From contig JACAET010000050.1 in NCBI GenBank assembly GCA_013388685.1, positions 62,001-126,000 on the forward strand: a DNA stretch of 64,000 nt, in the 5' to 3' direction. How positions within the stretch are numbered: position 1 is the first letter of the stretch; the number at the start of each line of letters is the position of its first letter. The notes under the pieces were generated by a model, which saw only the letters and a program-made list of their open reading frames with translations, was not told the DNA's origin and searched no databases. The stretch comes from Chloroflexota bacterium. Lineage in GTDB: Bacteria; Chloroflexota; Anaerolineae; Anaerolineales; Villigracilaceae. Below, piece after piece: positions 41,597 through 50,940 of the stretch. The position numbers were made by a program, and so were the translations under genes.

Positions 41597-42832
41597 ATGG
41601 AAAAAATTGTGATCACCGGCATGGGGACGGTCAACCCGCTAGGATTGACCGTGGAGGAAAGCTGGAGGAATGCGATCAACGGCGTTTCGGGCGTGGGACC
41701 GATTACGCTGTTCGATTCGACCTCCCTCAACGTTCATTTTGCCGCCGAGGTGAAAAACTTCGAACCCGAAAAATACATGGATGCCAAGGAGGCGCGCCGC
41801 CGCGATCGCTTCGAGCAATTGGGCGTTGCCGCGGCGAAGGATGCTCTGGCAGATTCGGGGCTGGAACTTACGGAGGAAAACGCGGGAAGGATCGGTGTGC
41901 TCGTCTCTTCCGCCATCGGCGGCATCAAATCGTTGAGCGACGCCGTCATTACCAATCACATGGAAGGACCGCGGCGTGTCAGCCCGTTCCTCATTCCCAT
42001 GCTGATGCCGAACGGCGCGGCTGGGATGATTGCCATTGACAATCAGATCAAGGGACCCTGTTTCTCCGTGGCTTCCGCCTGCGCTTCCGGCGCAGATGGG
42101 ATCGGCGCGGCGTTCCTGATGTTGAAAGCGGGCATGATCGACGCGGCGGTGACCGGCGCTACCGAGATGACGATCTGCTCGGTGGGGGTGGCGGCGTTCG
42201 ACCGCGTGGGCGCCATGTCGCGGCGTAATGATGATTATTCGATGACGCCCCAGCCGTTCGACAAGAACCGCGACGGTCTGGTGATGGGCGAGGGCGCGGC
42301 GATTTTGGTACTCGAACGCGAAGCGCATGCGAAGAAACGCGGCGCGAACATCCTGGCGGAACTTGCCGGGTACGGCGCGACCGCGGATGCCTTCCACGTG
42401 ACGGCTCCGCACGAGACCGGCGCGGGCGGCGCGGCGGCGATGCGCATGGCGCTCGAATCGGCGCAAGCCAACGACGACGAATTGGGTTACATCAACGCGC
42501 ACGGCACCGGAACCCCGCTCAACGACCAGTCGGAGACGCGTGCGATTAAAGCCGCCTTCGGGGAACGCGCGTATCACATTCCCATCTCGTCCACCAAATC
42601 CATGACCGGGCATATGATGGGCGCAACCGGCGCCCTCGAAGCCATCTTTTGCGTGCAGGCAGTGCGGGAGGGCATTCTGCCGCCAACCATCCATTACCAA
42701 ACGCCCGACCCCGAATGCGACCTGGATTACATCCCTAACCAGGCGCGAGAGAAGAAGATCACGCTGGCTATTAGTAACGCCTTTGGGTTTGGCGGGCATA
42801 ACGCCGTGCTGGCGATACGGAAATATTCATAA
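41597..42832 (+). CDS. fabF: 3-oxoacyl-[acyl-carrier-protein] synthase II
   Basis: A 411-residue KAS II: VITGMGTVNPLGLTVEESW, the nucleophile in SVASACASGADGIGAAF (Cys near 163), and the two catalytic His in INAHGTGTPLNDQSE and SSTKSMTGHMMGATGALEA. It extends acyl chains in type II fatty acid synthesis. A weak -35/-10 pair (TTGATG 41538-41543, TACTAA 41559-41564) precedes it; the other fab genes are elsewhere. The phosphatase gene starts on the base after its stop codon. Confidence 0.96.
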   Translation: MEKIVITGMGTVNPLGLTVEESWRNAINGVSGVGPITLFDSTSLNVHFAAEVKNFEPEKYMDAKEARRRDRFEQLGVAAAKDALADSGLELTEENAGRIGVLVSSAIGGIKSLSDAVITNHMEGPRRVSPFLIPMLMPNGAAGMIAIDNQIKGPCFSVASACASGADGIGAAFLMLKAGMIDAAVTGATEMTICSVGVAAFDRVGAMSRRNDDYSMTPQPFDKNRDGLVMGEGAAILVLEREAHAKKRGANILAELAGYGATADAFHVTAPHETGAGGAAAMRMALESAQANDDELGYINAHGTGTPLNDQSETRAIKAAFGERAYHIPISSTKSMTGHMMGATGALEAIFCVQAVREGILPPTIHYQTPDPECDLDYIPNQAREKKITLAISNAFGFGGHNAVLAIRKYS

Positions 42833-43447
42833 ATGACGGACGCGCTTCTCATTCATTTCATGCGCCACGGACGTTCCCGGGCGGACGATGAAGGCGTTCA
42901 CGAAGGCAGGTACGACAGCCCGTTGACGGATGTTGGGAGAGCGCAGGTGAAGGCGCGCGGGGAATTCTGGAAGGAAAGGGGGGTGCAGTTCGACTATATT
43001 CTTGCCAGTACGCTCCTTCGCGCAAACGAATCGGCCCACATTATCGGGGAGTTGTTCGGTTTGCCTGTCGAGACCGATGATGTCTGGATGGAAATGGACA
43101 ATCGTCCACTCGCGGGAATGCCGAAGGGGGAGGCGAAGGTCCGTTATCCGCGACCCCAGTTTCGAGGTCCGTATGAACCGTTTCATGGGGTGGGGGAGAG
43201 CGATTGGGAACTTCACTGCCGGGCCGTCTCCGCCGTGGAAAAACTGGTCCGGCGCGGCGCGGGGCGGTATCTGGTGGTATCGCATGGCGGCCTCTTGAAT
43301 GCCGTTCTGCGGAGCATTGTGGGCGCCCAGCCGCCCATCAACGGTCATGGCATCTGGTTTGCGTTTGGAGATGCCGGGTATGCCAAATGCAGCTACGACC
43401 CAAGCGGGCATGATTGGACGTTGCGGGAATTGAATCCCGGTGATTGA
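42833..43447 (+). CDS. Histidine phosphatase family protein
   Basis: A 204-residue phosphoglycerate-mutase-like phosphatase. HFMRHGRSRADDEG has the RHG motif with the phosphorylated His; SPLTDVGRAQVKARG, LASTLLRANESAHIIGE and VVSHGGLLNAVL are standard. The N-terminal position of RHG and small size fit GpmB/CobC-like phosphatases; the substrate is unknown. It abuts fabF with no gap and is co-transcribed with it. Confidence 0.88.
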   Translation: MTDALLIHFMRHGRSRADDEGVHEGRYDSPLTDVGRAQVKARGEFWKERGVQFDYILASTLLRANESAHIIGELFGLPVETDDVWMEMDNRPLAGMPKGEAKVRYPRPQFRGPYEPFHGVGESDWELHCRAVSAVEKLVRRGAGRYLVVSHGGLLNAVLRSIVGAQPPINGHGIWFAFGDAGYAKCSYDPSGHDWTLRELNPGD

Positions 43448-43475
43448 TGATCCCTGTTGACCGGGCAAAATCCGC

Positions 43476-43504
43476 TTGTAAACCTCGAAAACGCGTGCTA
43501 TAAT
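43476..43504 (+). promoter_or_regulatory. Promoter of rplS
   Basis: TTGTAA at 43476-43481 and TATAAT at 43499-43504 with a 17-bp spacer, the latter preceded by TGC (extended -10). It starts a 130-base leader before the L19 gene. Confidence 0.7.
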
Positions 43505-43526
43505 CCGCCGTCGCTCTGAAAACTGG

Positions 43527-43560
43527 AGAGCAGGTGACGTTCTCTCACCTCACCTGCTCT
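43527..43560 (+). promoter_or_regulatory. Leader hairpin of rplS
   Basis: An 11-bp perfect stem (AGAGCAGGTGA and its complement) with a 12-base loop. The loop contains TCACC, which can pair with the GGTGA of the left arm instead, giving two alternative folds. It could be an L19 autoregulatory leader; no known L19-leader consensus could be checked. Confidence 0.4.
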
Positions 43561-43643
43561 AGAGAGCGTAGAGTGCGCACAACCCATAGACTTTTCAGAC
43601 CTCTCTAAAAAAAGAAATCACTATCAGGTAAGGAAGAAAGACA

Positions 43644-43994
43644 ATGGCAGACATCCTCAAGGCTCTCGAAGCCAAACAGAACGAAAATATTCCCGCAATC
43701 AAATCCGGCGATAACGTCAGCGTACATCTCAAGATCAAGGAAGGCGACCGCGAGCGCATCCAGGAATTCAAGGGAACCGTCATCCGCATGCGTAAAGGCG
43801 GCAGCGAACAATCCATCACTGTCCGTCGTGTAGCATCCAATGGCATCGGTGTCGAGCGTACCTTCCTGCTGCGTTCCCCGCGCATAGACAAGGTTGTGGT
43901 CGAACGCCACAGCGTTGTCCGCCGCGCTCAGCTCTACTTCATGCGCGAACGCACCGGCAAATCCGCCCGTCTCAAGCAGAAGTTCGAGAACTAA
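43644..43994 (+). CDS. rplS: Large ribosomal subunit protein bL19
   Basis: A 116-residue L19: GDNVSVHLKIKEGDRERIQEFKGTVIRMRKGG, SITVRRVASNGIGVERTFLLRSPRIDKVVVERHSVVRRAQLYFMRERTGKSARLK. It stabilises the 30S-50S interface. GGAAG precedes ATG. Unlike many bacteria it is not with trmD, rimM and rpsP; it stands alone between its own promoter and terminator. Confidence 0.97.
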   Translation: MADILKALEAKQNENIPAIKSGDNVSVHLKIKEGDRERIQEFKGTVIRMRKGGSEQSITVRRVASNGIGVERTFLLRSPRIDKVVVERHSVVRRAQLYFMRERTGKSARLKQKFEN

Positions 43995-44001
43995 CCCGCT
44001 C

Positions 44002-44040
44002 AGACCCCGAAGGTTTTCAATGCCTTTGGGGTCTTTTTTG
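44002..44040 (+). terminator. Intrinsic terminator after rplS
   Basis: Stem AGACCCCGAAGG / CCTTTGGGGTCT (12 bp with one G-T) and a T6 run. Confidence 0.9.
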
Positions 44041-44043
44041 TTT

Positions 44044-44049
44044 TACAAT
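44044..44049 (+). promoter_or_regulatory. -10 element of a leaderless amidotransferase gene
   Basis: TACAAT ends 7 bp before the ATG at 44057 and lies directly after the rplS terminator, so the transcript should start at the start codon. Confidence 0.5.
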
Positions 44050-44056
44050 TGGGGGC

Positions 44057-44770
44057 ATGAAACCACTCATCGGAATTACCACCAATCAATCTGTCAATGC
44101 AAACGGTCATCCGACCGTCACCCTCCTGCAATCCTATATTCATGCCATCATGCAGGCGGGCGGTGTGCCGGTTCTTATTCCTTCGATGATTTATCACGAT
44201 GGATGGGAATCTTTATATGCCCGTCTCGACGGGGTCCTCTTCTCGGGCGGCGGCGATATTGCCATCGAATATTTCTCCGGCGAGCCGCATCCCCGCGTCT
44301 ATGACGTGGACCCGGAGCGGGATGCCATCGAATTGAAAATGATTCACGCTTCAGCCTCCGACGGTAAGCCCTTTCTGGGCATCTGCCGCGGGTGCCAATT
44401 GGTCAATGTCGGTTTGGGAGGCACCCTTTACACCCACATCCCCGATCAATTGCCCGGCGCGCTCGACCATGCCTACCCCGGTCACCTGCGTACGACGCTG
44501 GTGCATGAGGTGAAGATCGAAGAAGGGACGCGCATCGCCGAAATTCTCGGTGAACCCATTGTCAAGGTCAACAGTCTGCATCACCAGGGACTCAAAGATG
44601 TCGCTCCTTCACTCCGTGTCGCCGGTCACGCGCCAGATGGACTCGTCGAAGCCGTGGAATTGCCCGACCATCCCTTCGGCATCGCCGTGCAATGGCACCC
44701 CGAGTGGCTGACCGATCAGCACTCCACGCGGAATCTGTTCAGGAAGTTTATCGAGGCGGCAAAAAGGTGA
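44057..44770 (+). CDS. Gamma-glutamyl-gamma-aminobutyrate hydrolase family (class I glutamine amidotransferase-like)
   Basis: A 237-residue PuuD-like protein. PLIGITTNQS at the start, the nucleophilic Cys in FLGICRGCQLVNVGLGGTL near residue 113, and the His-Glu partner in GIAVQWHPEW. PuuD hydrolyses gamma-Glu-GABA in putrescine breakdown; many homologues have other substrates, and no puu genes are nearby. murI follows after 34 bp on the same strand. Confidence 0.87.
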   Translation: MKPLIGITTNQSVNANGHPTVTLLQSYIHAIMQAGGVPVLIPSMIYHDGWESLYARLDGVLFSGGGDIAIEYFSGEPHPRVYDVDPERDAIELKMIHASASDGKPFLGICRGCQLVNVGLGGTLYTHIPDQLPGALDHAYPGHLRTTLVHEVKIEEGTRIAEILGEPIVKVNSLHHQGLKDVAPSLRVAGHAPDGLVEAVELPDHPFGIAVQWHPEWLTDQHSTRNLFRKFIEAAKR

Positions 44771-44804
44771 AAAACATGTCCGAGGTCGCGAAGGTTTCGG
44801 ACGT

Positions 44805-45647
44805 GTGCCAATGCCTATGCTACTCACTTCTCCCATCGGCATCTTCGACTCCGGCGTGGGCGGGCTCTCCGTCCTGAAGGCGATTCGGGCGCAGATGCCC
44901 GAAGAGATGGTCGTCTATTTCGGCGACCAGGGACACATTCCCTACGGTTCGCGTCCGATGGAGCAGATCCGGGAGTTTTCGGAAGCGATTACGAACTTTC
45001 TCCTGGCGCGCGGCGCAAAGATCATCGTCGTCGCCTGCAATACGGCGTCGGCGGCGGCGCTCAAGTATTTGCGCGGGAAATTCCTGCACGTGCAATTCGT
45101 GGGCATGGAGCCTGCGGTGAAGCCTGCCGCGGAGGCGACACAAACGGGCAGGGTGGGTGTCCTGGCGACACCGGCGACCTTTCAGGGCGCGTTGTATGCT
45201 TCGGTTGTCGAAAGATTCGCGAACGGCGTGGAGTTGCTGCAAAGCACTTGTAATGGACTTGTGCAGCAGATCGAGCGGGGAAATTTGCATGGCGCCGAGA
45301 CGCGCAGAATTCTCGAAAACGCGCTTCGCCCCATGTTGGAAAAAAATATTGATACGGTTGTGCTGGGATGCACTCACTATCCGTTTGTCATACCGCTCAT
45401 TCAGGAGATTGCGGGGGAAAATGTCCGGGTGATAGACCCGGCTCCCGCAGTGGCGCGGCAGGTCAAACGTCTGCTGGAGGCGGGAGGGTTGAGGAATGAT
45501 CCGTCTGTGCGCGGCGATGTTCGTTTCTATACGTCAGGCGATCCGGACGCATTGAAATCTCTGTTGCCTGTATTGTTGGGGGAAAGCGGGGAGGTGGAAC
45601 GAGTTGGGTGGCGTCATGATTCTGTTGTGGTCCCACTAGAGGGTTAG
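44805..45647 (+). CDS. murI: Glutamate racemase
   Basis: A 280-residue racemase: PIGIFDSGVGGLSVLKAI, GDQGHIPYGSRP, IVVACNTASAAAL (first catalytic Cys) and VVLGCTHYPFVIPLI (second Cys). It supplies D-glutamate for peptidoglycan. The start at 44805 could instead be the ATG at 44817 or 44811; homology begins at SPIGIFDSG. The presence of murI, GH25 and GH20 enzymes suggests a peptidoglycan wall. Confidence 0.95.
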   Translation: MPMPMLLTSPIGIFDSGVGGLSVLKAIRAQMPEEMVVYFGDQGHIPYGSRPMEQIREFSEAITNFLLARGAKIIVVACNTASAAALKYLRGKFLHVQFVGMEPAVKPAAEATQTGRVGVLATPATFQGALYASVVERFANGVELLQSTCNGLVQQIERGNLHGAETRRILENALRPMLEKNIDTVVLGCTHYPFVIPLIQEIAGENVRVIDPAPAVARQVKRLLEAGGLRNDPSVRGDVRFYTSGDPDALKSLLPVLLGESGEVERVGWRHDSVVVPLEG

Positions 45648-45702
45648 GAACCGAAGCCATCCGGGTCCGGTTGGGGATGGTTTCGCTTCATTCGCAACGG
45701 CA

Positions 45703-45915
45703 TTATAAAGCCCATGCCAGCATGAAGCCGAAAATAGCGACAATCACTCCCAGATGCAAAAAGAGGTTGGTGCCGGTGATGACGGTGTACGGTCCGAGAA
45801 CGAACGGCAGGATGTAATTGATCACAACCAGCAGAATTCCGAGCATCGGTAACAAGCCTTTGCGGTGGGCAAAAAAGTTCGACGCGTTGTCCACGAGTTT
45901 GGAAAGCCATTTCAT
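45703..45915 (-). CDS. Small two-helix membrane protein, unknown
   Basis: A 70-residue protein: basic N-terminus MKWLSKLVDNASNFFAHRKG, then two hydrophobic helices (about 22-40 and 48-68), ending in AWAL. Its ATG overlaps the hflX stop by 4 bp, so it is translationally coupled to hflX. No family recognised. Confidence 0.65.
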   Translation of the reverse strand: MKWLSKLVDNASNFFAHRKGLLPMLGILLVVINYILPFVLGPYTVITGTNLFLHLGVIVAIFGFMLAWAL

Positions 45916-47276
45916 ATTTCTTCCTCCAGTTCCTCTTCCTTCTCTTGGCTGTGATTGGCTGGAACCTGCCAGTTGGCGAATTGCGCCACCAGCCGCCCCG
46001 GGATGCGACCCTGCATGTAGACGCCGCCGCGCCCGTGTTCGACGAATTCCACCTGACCCGCTTCATGGAACAATGAAATCAACGCGCCCTGTTCATAGAG
46101 CAGCCTCACACGGATCGGCGTGTACGTCTCGTAGAGTTCCTCTTGAATCATTTTCAATAAGTCTTTGATTCCGGTTCCGTCCACGGCGGAGATTGCCACT
46201 GCTTTCGAGAAGCGACTCGCCGCCTGGCGCGCCGCCTCGGGGTCGCGCAATCGGTCGATCTTGTTCAAGGCGGTGATCATCGGAATATGCCGCGCTTCGA
46301 TCGCGTCGAGCGTTTCCTGCACGGCTTCGGCTTGATTCATCGCGTTGGGGTGCGAGATATCCACGACGTGCAGCAACAAATCGGCTTCGGCGATCTCCTC
46401 CAGCGTGGCATGGAAGGCTTCCACCAGGGTGGTCGGCAGTTTCTGGATGAAGCCGACGGTGTCTGTGAACAACGCCTGATACCCGCCGGAAAGTTCCACT
46501 TTGCGCGTGGTGGGGTCGAGCGTTGCAAACAGTTGGTCTGCCGCGTAGACTTCGGATTTGGCGAGCCGGTTCAAGAGGGTGGACTTGCCCGCATTGGTAT
46601 ACCCGACCAGCGCCACGGTCGGGATGCGCGAACGTTTGCGTTGCGCTCGATACCGCTGACGATGCTGGCGCACCTTTTCCAACTCCTTTTTGAGGTGCGC
46701 GATGCGCTTGCGGATGGCGCGCTTGTCCACTTCCAGTTGGGTTTCGCCGGGACCGCGCAAGCCCACGCCGCCGGTGGAGCCCGCCCGCCCGCCGCCGCCG
46801 CCCGCCTGACGTTCGAGATGCGTCCATTGACCGGTCAGACGCGGCAGGTAGTATTCATATTGCGCCAGTTCCACCTGTAACATCCCTTCGCTGGTATGTG
46901 CGTGCTGGGCAAAGATATCGAGAATCAGGGCGGTGCGATCGAGCACGCGGACGTTTTTGCCGATTGCCAGTTGAAGTTCGCGTTGGTGACGCGGGGAGAG
47001 TTCATCGTCGAAGATGACAACTTGCGATAGCGTTTCTTCGACCAGCGCCTTCAGTTCATCCACTTTGCCGGGACCGATATAGGTCTTGACATGTGGACGA
47101 TCCAGTTTTTGTGTCAATTCACCGACCACTTCCAAGCCGGATGTATCCGCAAGCAGGGCGAGCTCGGTCAGAGAATCTTCGAGCGGAAGAAGCGTTTTTT
47201 GCTGATAAAGATCCACGCCCACCAGAAAGGCGCGTTCGCGCGGGAGCGAGGTAGGTTCGGGGTGTTTTTTAGCCAT
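45912..47276 (-). CDS. hflX: GTPase HflX
   Basis: A 454-residue HflX: N-terminal nucleotide-binding domain (AFLVGVDLYQ, LADTSGLEVVGELTQKLDRPHVKTYIGPGKVDEL, VIFDDELSPRHQRELQ), a glycine-rich linker GGGGGRAGSTGGVGLRGPGETQLEVDKR, then the G domain (VALVGYTNAGKSTLLNRL, TLDPTTRKV, DTVGFIQKLPTTLVEAFHATLEE, ALNKIDRL). It splits stalled or hibernating ribosomes under heat stress. It lies 21 bp downstream of the histidine kinase gene and is probably co-transcribed. Confidence 0.95.
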   Translation of the reverse strand: MAKKHPEPTSLPRERAFLVGVDLYQQKTLLPLEDSLTELALLADTSGLEVVGELTQKLDRPHVKTYIGPGKVDELKALVEETLSQVVIFDDELSPRHQRELQLAIGKNVRVLDRTALILDIFAQHAHTSEGMLQVELAQYEYYLPRLTGQWTHLERQAGGGGGRAGSTGGVGLRGPGETQLEVDKRAIRKRIAHLKKELEKVRQHRQRYRAQRKRSRIPTVALVGYTNAGKSTLLNRLAKSEVYAADQLFATLDPTTRKVELSGGYQALFTDTVGFIQKLPTTLVEAFHATLEEIAEADLLLHVVDISHPNAMNQAEAVQETLDAIEARHIPMITALNKIDRLRDPEAARQAASRFSKAVAISAVDGTGIKDLLKMIQEELYETYTPIRVRLLYEQGALISLFHEAGQVEFVEHGRGGVYMQGRIPGRLVAQFANWQVPANHSQEKEEELEEEI

Positions 47277-47297
47277 AGAATTATGGGTCCTCGAGAA

Positions 47298-48533
47298 TCA
47301 TTCCTTCCTTCCGAGTTCGTTGAACAATTTTGCCATCGTCGTTTCCGGCGATTCGGTGCGGATGGGAATTAGCACATGGAAGGTGGAACCGGGGAGTTCC
47401 TCTTCATCGTAGCCGGGCGATTCCACCCAGATCGAACCGCCGTGCGCCTCCAGAATGCCCCGCGCAATCGGCAGCCCCAGCCCGGCGCCGCCGCCTTTGA
47501 ATTTGATCTTGCCGCTGGAGTGCAGGTCCACGCGCCCGAGTTGGCCGAATTTCTCGAAGATGATCGCCTGATTTTCTTGCGCGATGCCGATGCCGGTATC
47601 GGTGATCGTCACCTCGATCAAACCCGGTAATGTGCGCCCGTCCACGGTGATCTTGCCGCCATCCGGGGTATATTTTACGGCATTGTCGAGAATGTTGCGG
47701 AGCGCCTGCAGAATGCGCGCCGCGTCCACATAGATCCACGTGTCGCTGCCCTCGAACGGCTTGATCTCGAGCGTCTGCCTTCTGTTGCGGATCGTTTCCT
47801 GCAAATCGCGGTTCAGGATTTCGAAAATGTTTTCCAGTTGAATGGGCTGGAAGTTCAACTTCAACAGATCGTTGTCTATCATCGAAACGTCCAGCATATC
47901 ATCCACGATGGCGCGCAGGCGTTTGATGCCGGTTTGCATGCCGCTCAATAGTCCATCCAGCGGAACGCCGCCTCCCTCACGGATCAGGTCCTCCATCATG
48001 GAGGCGTAGCCGTCTATCAGTGTAATCGGGGTCTTGAGTTCGTGCGCAGCCACCGAAATGAACGCCGATTTGCTCCGGTCAACGCGCTCCATTTGTCTTT
48101 GGATTTTTTCCATCTCGCCGGTGATGTGCGCCACGCGGCTTTCCATCTCATAGCGCGCCACCACGCCCAGCCCGTAGGTGTATACCGGGATGACCGCCTT
48201 GAGCATGTCGAGCGCCTGCTGCTTGGTCAGCGTTTCACTGGCGATCTGGATCGTCCACGCCATCATGCGGTTGATAATGAATGTGACCTGATACAAGCCC
48301 TCCCGCAGGTCTGTTTCTGTGGAGGATTTCGCCCAATCGAGCAGAATCGGATCCATCCAGGCGGTGTCGCTGGTGGTCACCGATTGAACGAGCAGGTCGA
48401 AGAAACGCCCCAGTTGCTCGTGGAGGTCGGCGCGCATTTCCATGTTTTGAACGAGTTCGCTGGCGACGCGTTCGATCCACGTCGGGCGGATCTTCTCGAG
48501 TATTTTCTGGATCGGTATCGTTTTTTTGGGCAC
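47298..48533 (-). CDS. Cytosolic sensor histidine kinase
   Basis: A 411-residue kinase with no transmembrane helix. Residues 1-150 form an all-helical sensor of the RsbRD-like type; a short coiled coil leads to HisKA (ISVAAHELKTPITLIDGYAS, phospho-His near 182) and HATPase_c (ALRNILDNAVKYTPDGG, VTITDTGIGI, GAGLGLPIARGILEAHGG). It starts with GTG at 48533; TACAAT on the minus strand ends 6 bp before it, so the transcript is probably leaderless. No response regulator is adjacent, so its partner is elsewhere; hflX follows. Confidence 0.88.
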   Translation of the reverse strand: MPKKTIPIQKILEKIRPTWIERVASELVQNMEMRADLHEQLGRFFDLLVQSVTTSDTAWMDPILLDWAKSSTETDLREGLYQVTFIINRMMAWTIQIASETLTKQQALDMLKAVIPVYTYGLGVVARYEMESRVAHITGEMEKIQRQMERVDRSKSAFISVAAHELKTPITLIDGYASMMEDLIREGGGVPLDGLLSGMQTGIKRLRAIVDDMLDVSMIDNDLLKLNFQPIQLENIFEILNRDLQETIRNRRQTLEIKPFEGSDTWIYVDAARILQALRNILDNAVKYTPDGGKITVDGRTLPGLIEVTITDTGIGIAQENQAIIFEKFGQLGRVDLHSSGKIKFKGGGAGLGLPIARGILEAHGGSIWVESPGYDEEELPGSTFHVLIPIRTESPETTMAKLFNELGRKE

Positions 48534-48539
48534 GCGTGT

Positions 48540-48545
48540 ATTGTA
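48540..48545 (-). promoter_or_regulatory. -10 element of the kinase-hflX unit
   Basis: Minus-strand TACAAT ends 6 bp before the GTG start codon of the kinase, a leaderless arrangement. Confidence 0.5.
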
Positions 48546-49481
48546 TCAGGGTTGGGCGCTTTGTCTCATGAGCCATGTTTGCAGGGTGTCGCCCACGATC
48601 TGCAGGCTTTCCGCCGAAACCTTGTCGGGGGTGTCCTGCGCGGTGTGCCAGTAGGGATAATCGAAATCAATGATGTCCACGGCGGGAATGCCCGCCTCCA
48701 AAAACGGCGTATGATCGTCGAGCATCGAATATTTGTATTCGGGGATGAATGTCTCTGCATAGCCGAGCGAAGAGGCAATACCCCAGATGTCCTCGGTGAG
48801 TTCTCTGTTCGAGTTGCGTTCCTTATAGATGTTCAGGTCGGCATCCCCGATCATATCCACGATCACCACAGCGCGCGGCGAAAGCGGATTCTTCTTCACG
48901 AATTCCCGCGAACCGAGAATCCAGTCCCAGCCCTCGATCCGTCCGTTGTCCTCCGCGTCGAAAAAAACCAGCCAGACGGGAACCGTATCCTCCGGCAGGA
49001 CGCGCGCCAGTTCGAGCAATATGGCAACGCCCGAAGCGCCGTCGTTCGCGCCCGGCACAGGCTTGGAATGATTCGCCGGGTCGGGGTCATGATCCGCGTA
49101 CATGCGCGAATCGTAATGCGCGCCCAAAACAATCAGCGGACTTGCGTCCCCCCGCTTCGCCACGATATTCAAGATAGGATGTCCCAGCGCCTCCGATTCC
49201 TGGACCTCCACCTGCCATCCCGCCGCCTCCAACTCCGCCCGCATCCATTCCCGGACTTGGGCATGCCCCTCTGACCCGGGTATCCGCGCTCCGAATGCGA
49301 CCTGTTGCTGTACATCCGCATAAGCGCGTTGTCCGTCAAATCGAGTCGCGGCAGGTTCCGGCTGGTTTTGAAACGCAAAAACGTACCAGCCGATTGTGAT
49401 CGAAAGCAAAAGCCCGACCATGGATAAATACACCGCAATGGATCGGTTCTTCACGTTTTGCTCTCGCTTCTTGGGGTCCAT
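48546..49481 (-). CDS. M28-family metallopeptidase, membrane-anchored
   Basis: A 311-residue protein: one N-terminal helix (residues about 14-33) as signal anchor, then a zinc aminopeptidase domain. [42 protein letters not shown] and [27 protein letters not shown] carry metal ligands (His, Asp, Glu) of M28. A family relative is glutaminyl-peptide cyclotransferase; the pattern [25 protein letters not shown] fits that branch well. The catalytic domain should face outward. Its start overlaps the trmFO 3' end by 31 bp. Confidence 0.87.
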   Translation of the reverse strand: MDPKKREQNVKNRSIAVYLSMVGLLLSITIGWYVFAFQNQPEPAATRFDGQRAYADVQQQVAFGARIPGSEGHAQVREWMRAELEAAGWQVEVQESEALGHPILNIVAKRGDASPLIVLGAHYDSRMYADHDPDPANHSKPVPGANDGASGVAILLELARVLPEDTVPVWLVFFDAEDNGRIEGWDWILGSREFVKKNPLSPRAVVIVDMIGDADLNIYKERNSNRELTEDIWGIASSLGYAETFIPEYKYSMLDDHTPFLEAGIPAVDIIDFDYPYWHTAQDTPDKVSAESLQIVGDTLQTWLMRQSAQP

Positions 49482-50806
49482 TCGCTCAGCGTCAGACTCA
49501 AATCTGCCAGCGCGCGTTCGGCATACGCCTTCCCGCGCTCGCGTTTGTGAACCCTCACTTCCAACGGGGGCAGGATTCCAAAATTCGCCTTCATCGGCTG
49601 GAAATCCTTTAGATCGGCGTGAGTGACGTAATGACAGAGTGCACCGAGCATGGTGGTTCGCGGAAGTGTAAGAGGCGGCGCGCCGCTCAGCAAACGCGCC
49701 GCGTTGAGTCCCGCCAGTAAGCCTGTGGCGATGTTGCCCATGTAGCCTTCCACGCCGGTGATTTGACCCGCGAAGAACAAGTCCTCGCGGGCAACGTGCT
49801 GGAGGGTGGGGCGCAAAAGTTTGGGCGAGGCGATGAAGGTGTTGCGGTGCATCTGACCGTAGCGCAGAAACTCGGCATTCTCGAGACCCGGGATCATGCG
49901 GAAGACGCGTTTTTGTTCGGGGAATTTGAGGTTGGTCTGAAAGCCGACCAGGTTATATAAACTGCCCGCCAGATTATCCTGTCGCAGTTGAACGACAGCA
50001 TAGGGGCGCTTGCCCGTGCGCGGATCGCGCAACCCCACCGGGCGCATGGGACCGAACGCCAGCGAATCCACCCCGCGCTCAGCGATGATCTCCACCGGCA
50101 GGCAGCCCTCGAAGAAGTGCCCGGCTTTGACCCCGCTTTTGACGGCTTCCTCGAAGGCGCGCAATTCGATGCGTTCCGCGTGGAGCAGTGCCTCCACGAA
50201 CGCGTAATATTCCTCCTTTGTAAAAGGGCAGTTGACGTAATCGCCATCGTCCCGCCCGCCAGCGTCATAGCGCGACGCCCGAAACGCAATCTCCATGTTG
50301 ATGGACTCGGCATGAATGACCGGCGCAATGGCATCGAAGAAGAAGAGATGCTCGTCGCCGCCGAATTTTGCCAGGGCGTTTGCAAGCGCGGGCGAAGTCA
50401 GCGGTCCACTGGCGACGATGGTCGGGGAGTTCGGCATTTCCCTGACCTCCTCCCGGACGATTGCGATATGGGGGTGATTCTCCACGCGTTCCGTCACCAG
50501 GCGGGCAAAGAGTTCGCGGTCCACCGCCAGCGCGCCGCCTGCAGGCAATGCGGCTTTCTCTGCACATTCCAATAACATCGAACCGAGCAGGCGCGCCTCG
50601 TTCTTGAGCAGACCGGAAGCGCGGTCGGGCAGGTTCGAGCCGAGTGAGTTCGAGCAGACGAGTTCCGCCAGATTGCCCGTCTGATGCGCTCCGGTTTGCA
50701 GAGTCGGGCGCATTTCGTACAAGCAGACCTTCAACCCGCGTTGTGCGGCTTGCCAGGCGGCTTCACTTCCCGCCAGTCCGCCGCCAATAATAGTCAGATC
50801 GGTCAT
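49451..50806 (-). CDS. trmFO: Methylenetetrahydrofolate--tRNA-(uracil-5-)-methyltransferase
   Basis: A 451-residue FAD enzyme: [19 protein letters not shown] binds [32 protein letters not shown] and [27 protein letters not shown] are specific to TrmFO. It forms m5U54 in tRNA using methylene-THF. TtuA/TtuB at 785-2014 could then thiolate m5U54. A minus-strand TAGAAT ends 6 bp before ATG 50806, giving a leaderless transcript. Confidence 0.95.
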   Translation of the reverse strand: MTDLTIIGGGLAGSEAAWQAAQRGLKVCLYEMRPTLQTGAHQTGNLAELVCSNSLGSNLPDRASGLLKNEARLLGSMLLECAEKAALPAGGALAVDRELFARLVTERVENHPHIAIVREEVREMPNSPTIVASGPLTSPALANALAKFGGDEHLFFFDAIAPVIHAESINMEIAFRASRYDAGGRDDGDYVNCPFTKEEYYAFVEALLHAERIELRAFEEAVKSGVKAGHFFEGCLPVEIIAERGVDSLAFGPMRPVGLRDPRTGKRPYAVVQLRQDNLAGSLYNLVGFQTNLKFPEQKRVFRMIPGLENAEFLRYGQMHRNTFIASPKLLRPTLQHVAREDLFFAGQITGVEGYMGNIATGLLAGLNAARLLSGAPPLTLPRTTMLGALCHYVTHADLKDFQPMKANFGILPPLEVRVHKRERGKAYAERALADLSLTLSEWTPRSESKT

Positions 50807-50812
50807 ATGCCG

Positions 50813-50818
50813 ATTCTA
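50813..50818 (-). promoter_or_regulatory. -10 element of leaderless trmFO
   Basis: TAGAAT on the minus strand with 6 bp to the ATG. No Shine-Dalgarno site is present. Confidence 0.5.
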
Positions 50819-50940
50819 CCATTGCGAACGAGTCCGTCAGACATCCTGCATATGCCTGCTGTATAATTATCGGCGTTCCGCAACAGCGCGTAAGCCGTCA
50901 AAGAGCGCGCTGCGCGTAACCTCGCCATTCGCCGATCAAA

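Noticed and set aside
41639..42799. Long antisense open frame (386 codons) opposite fabF
   Set aside because: It lies wholly opposite a strongly conserved gene and its translation has no recognisable domain; the high GC content makes such shadows common. The same applies to the antisense frames at 2683-3831, 17056-18126 and 29589-30863.
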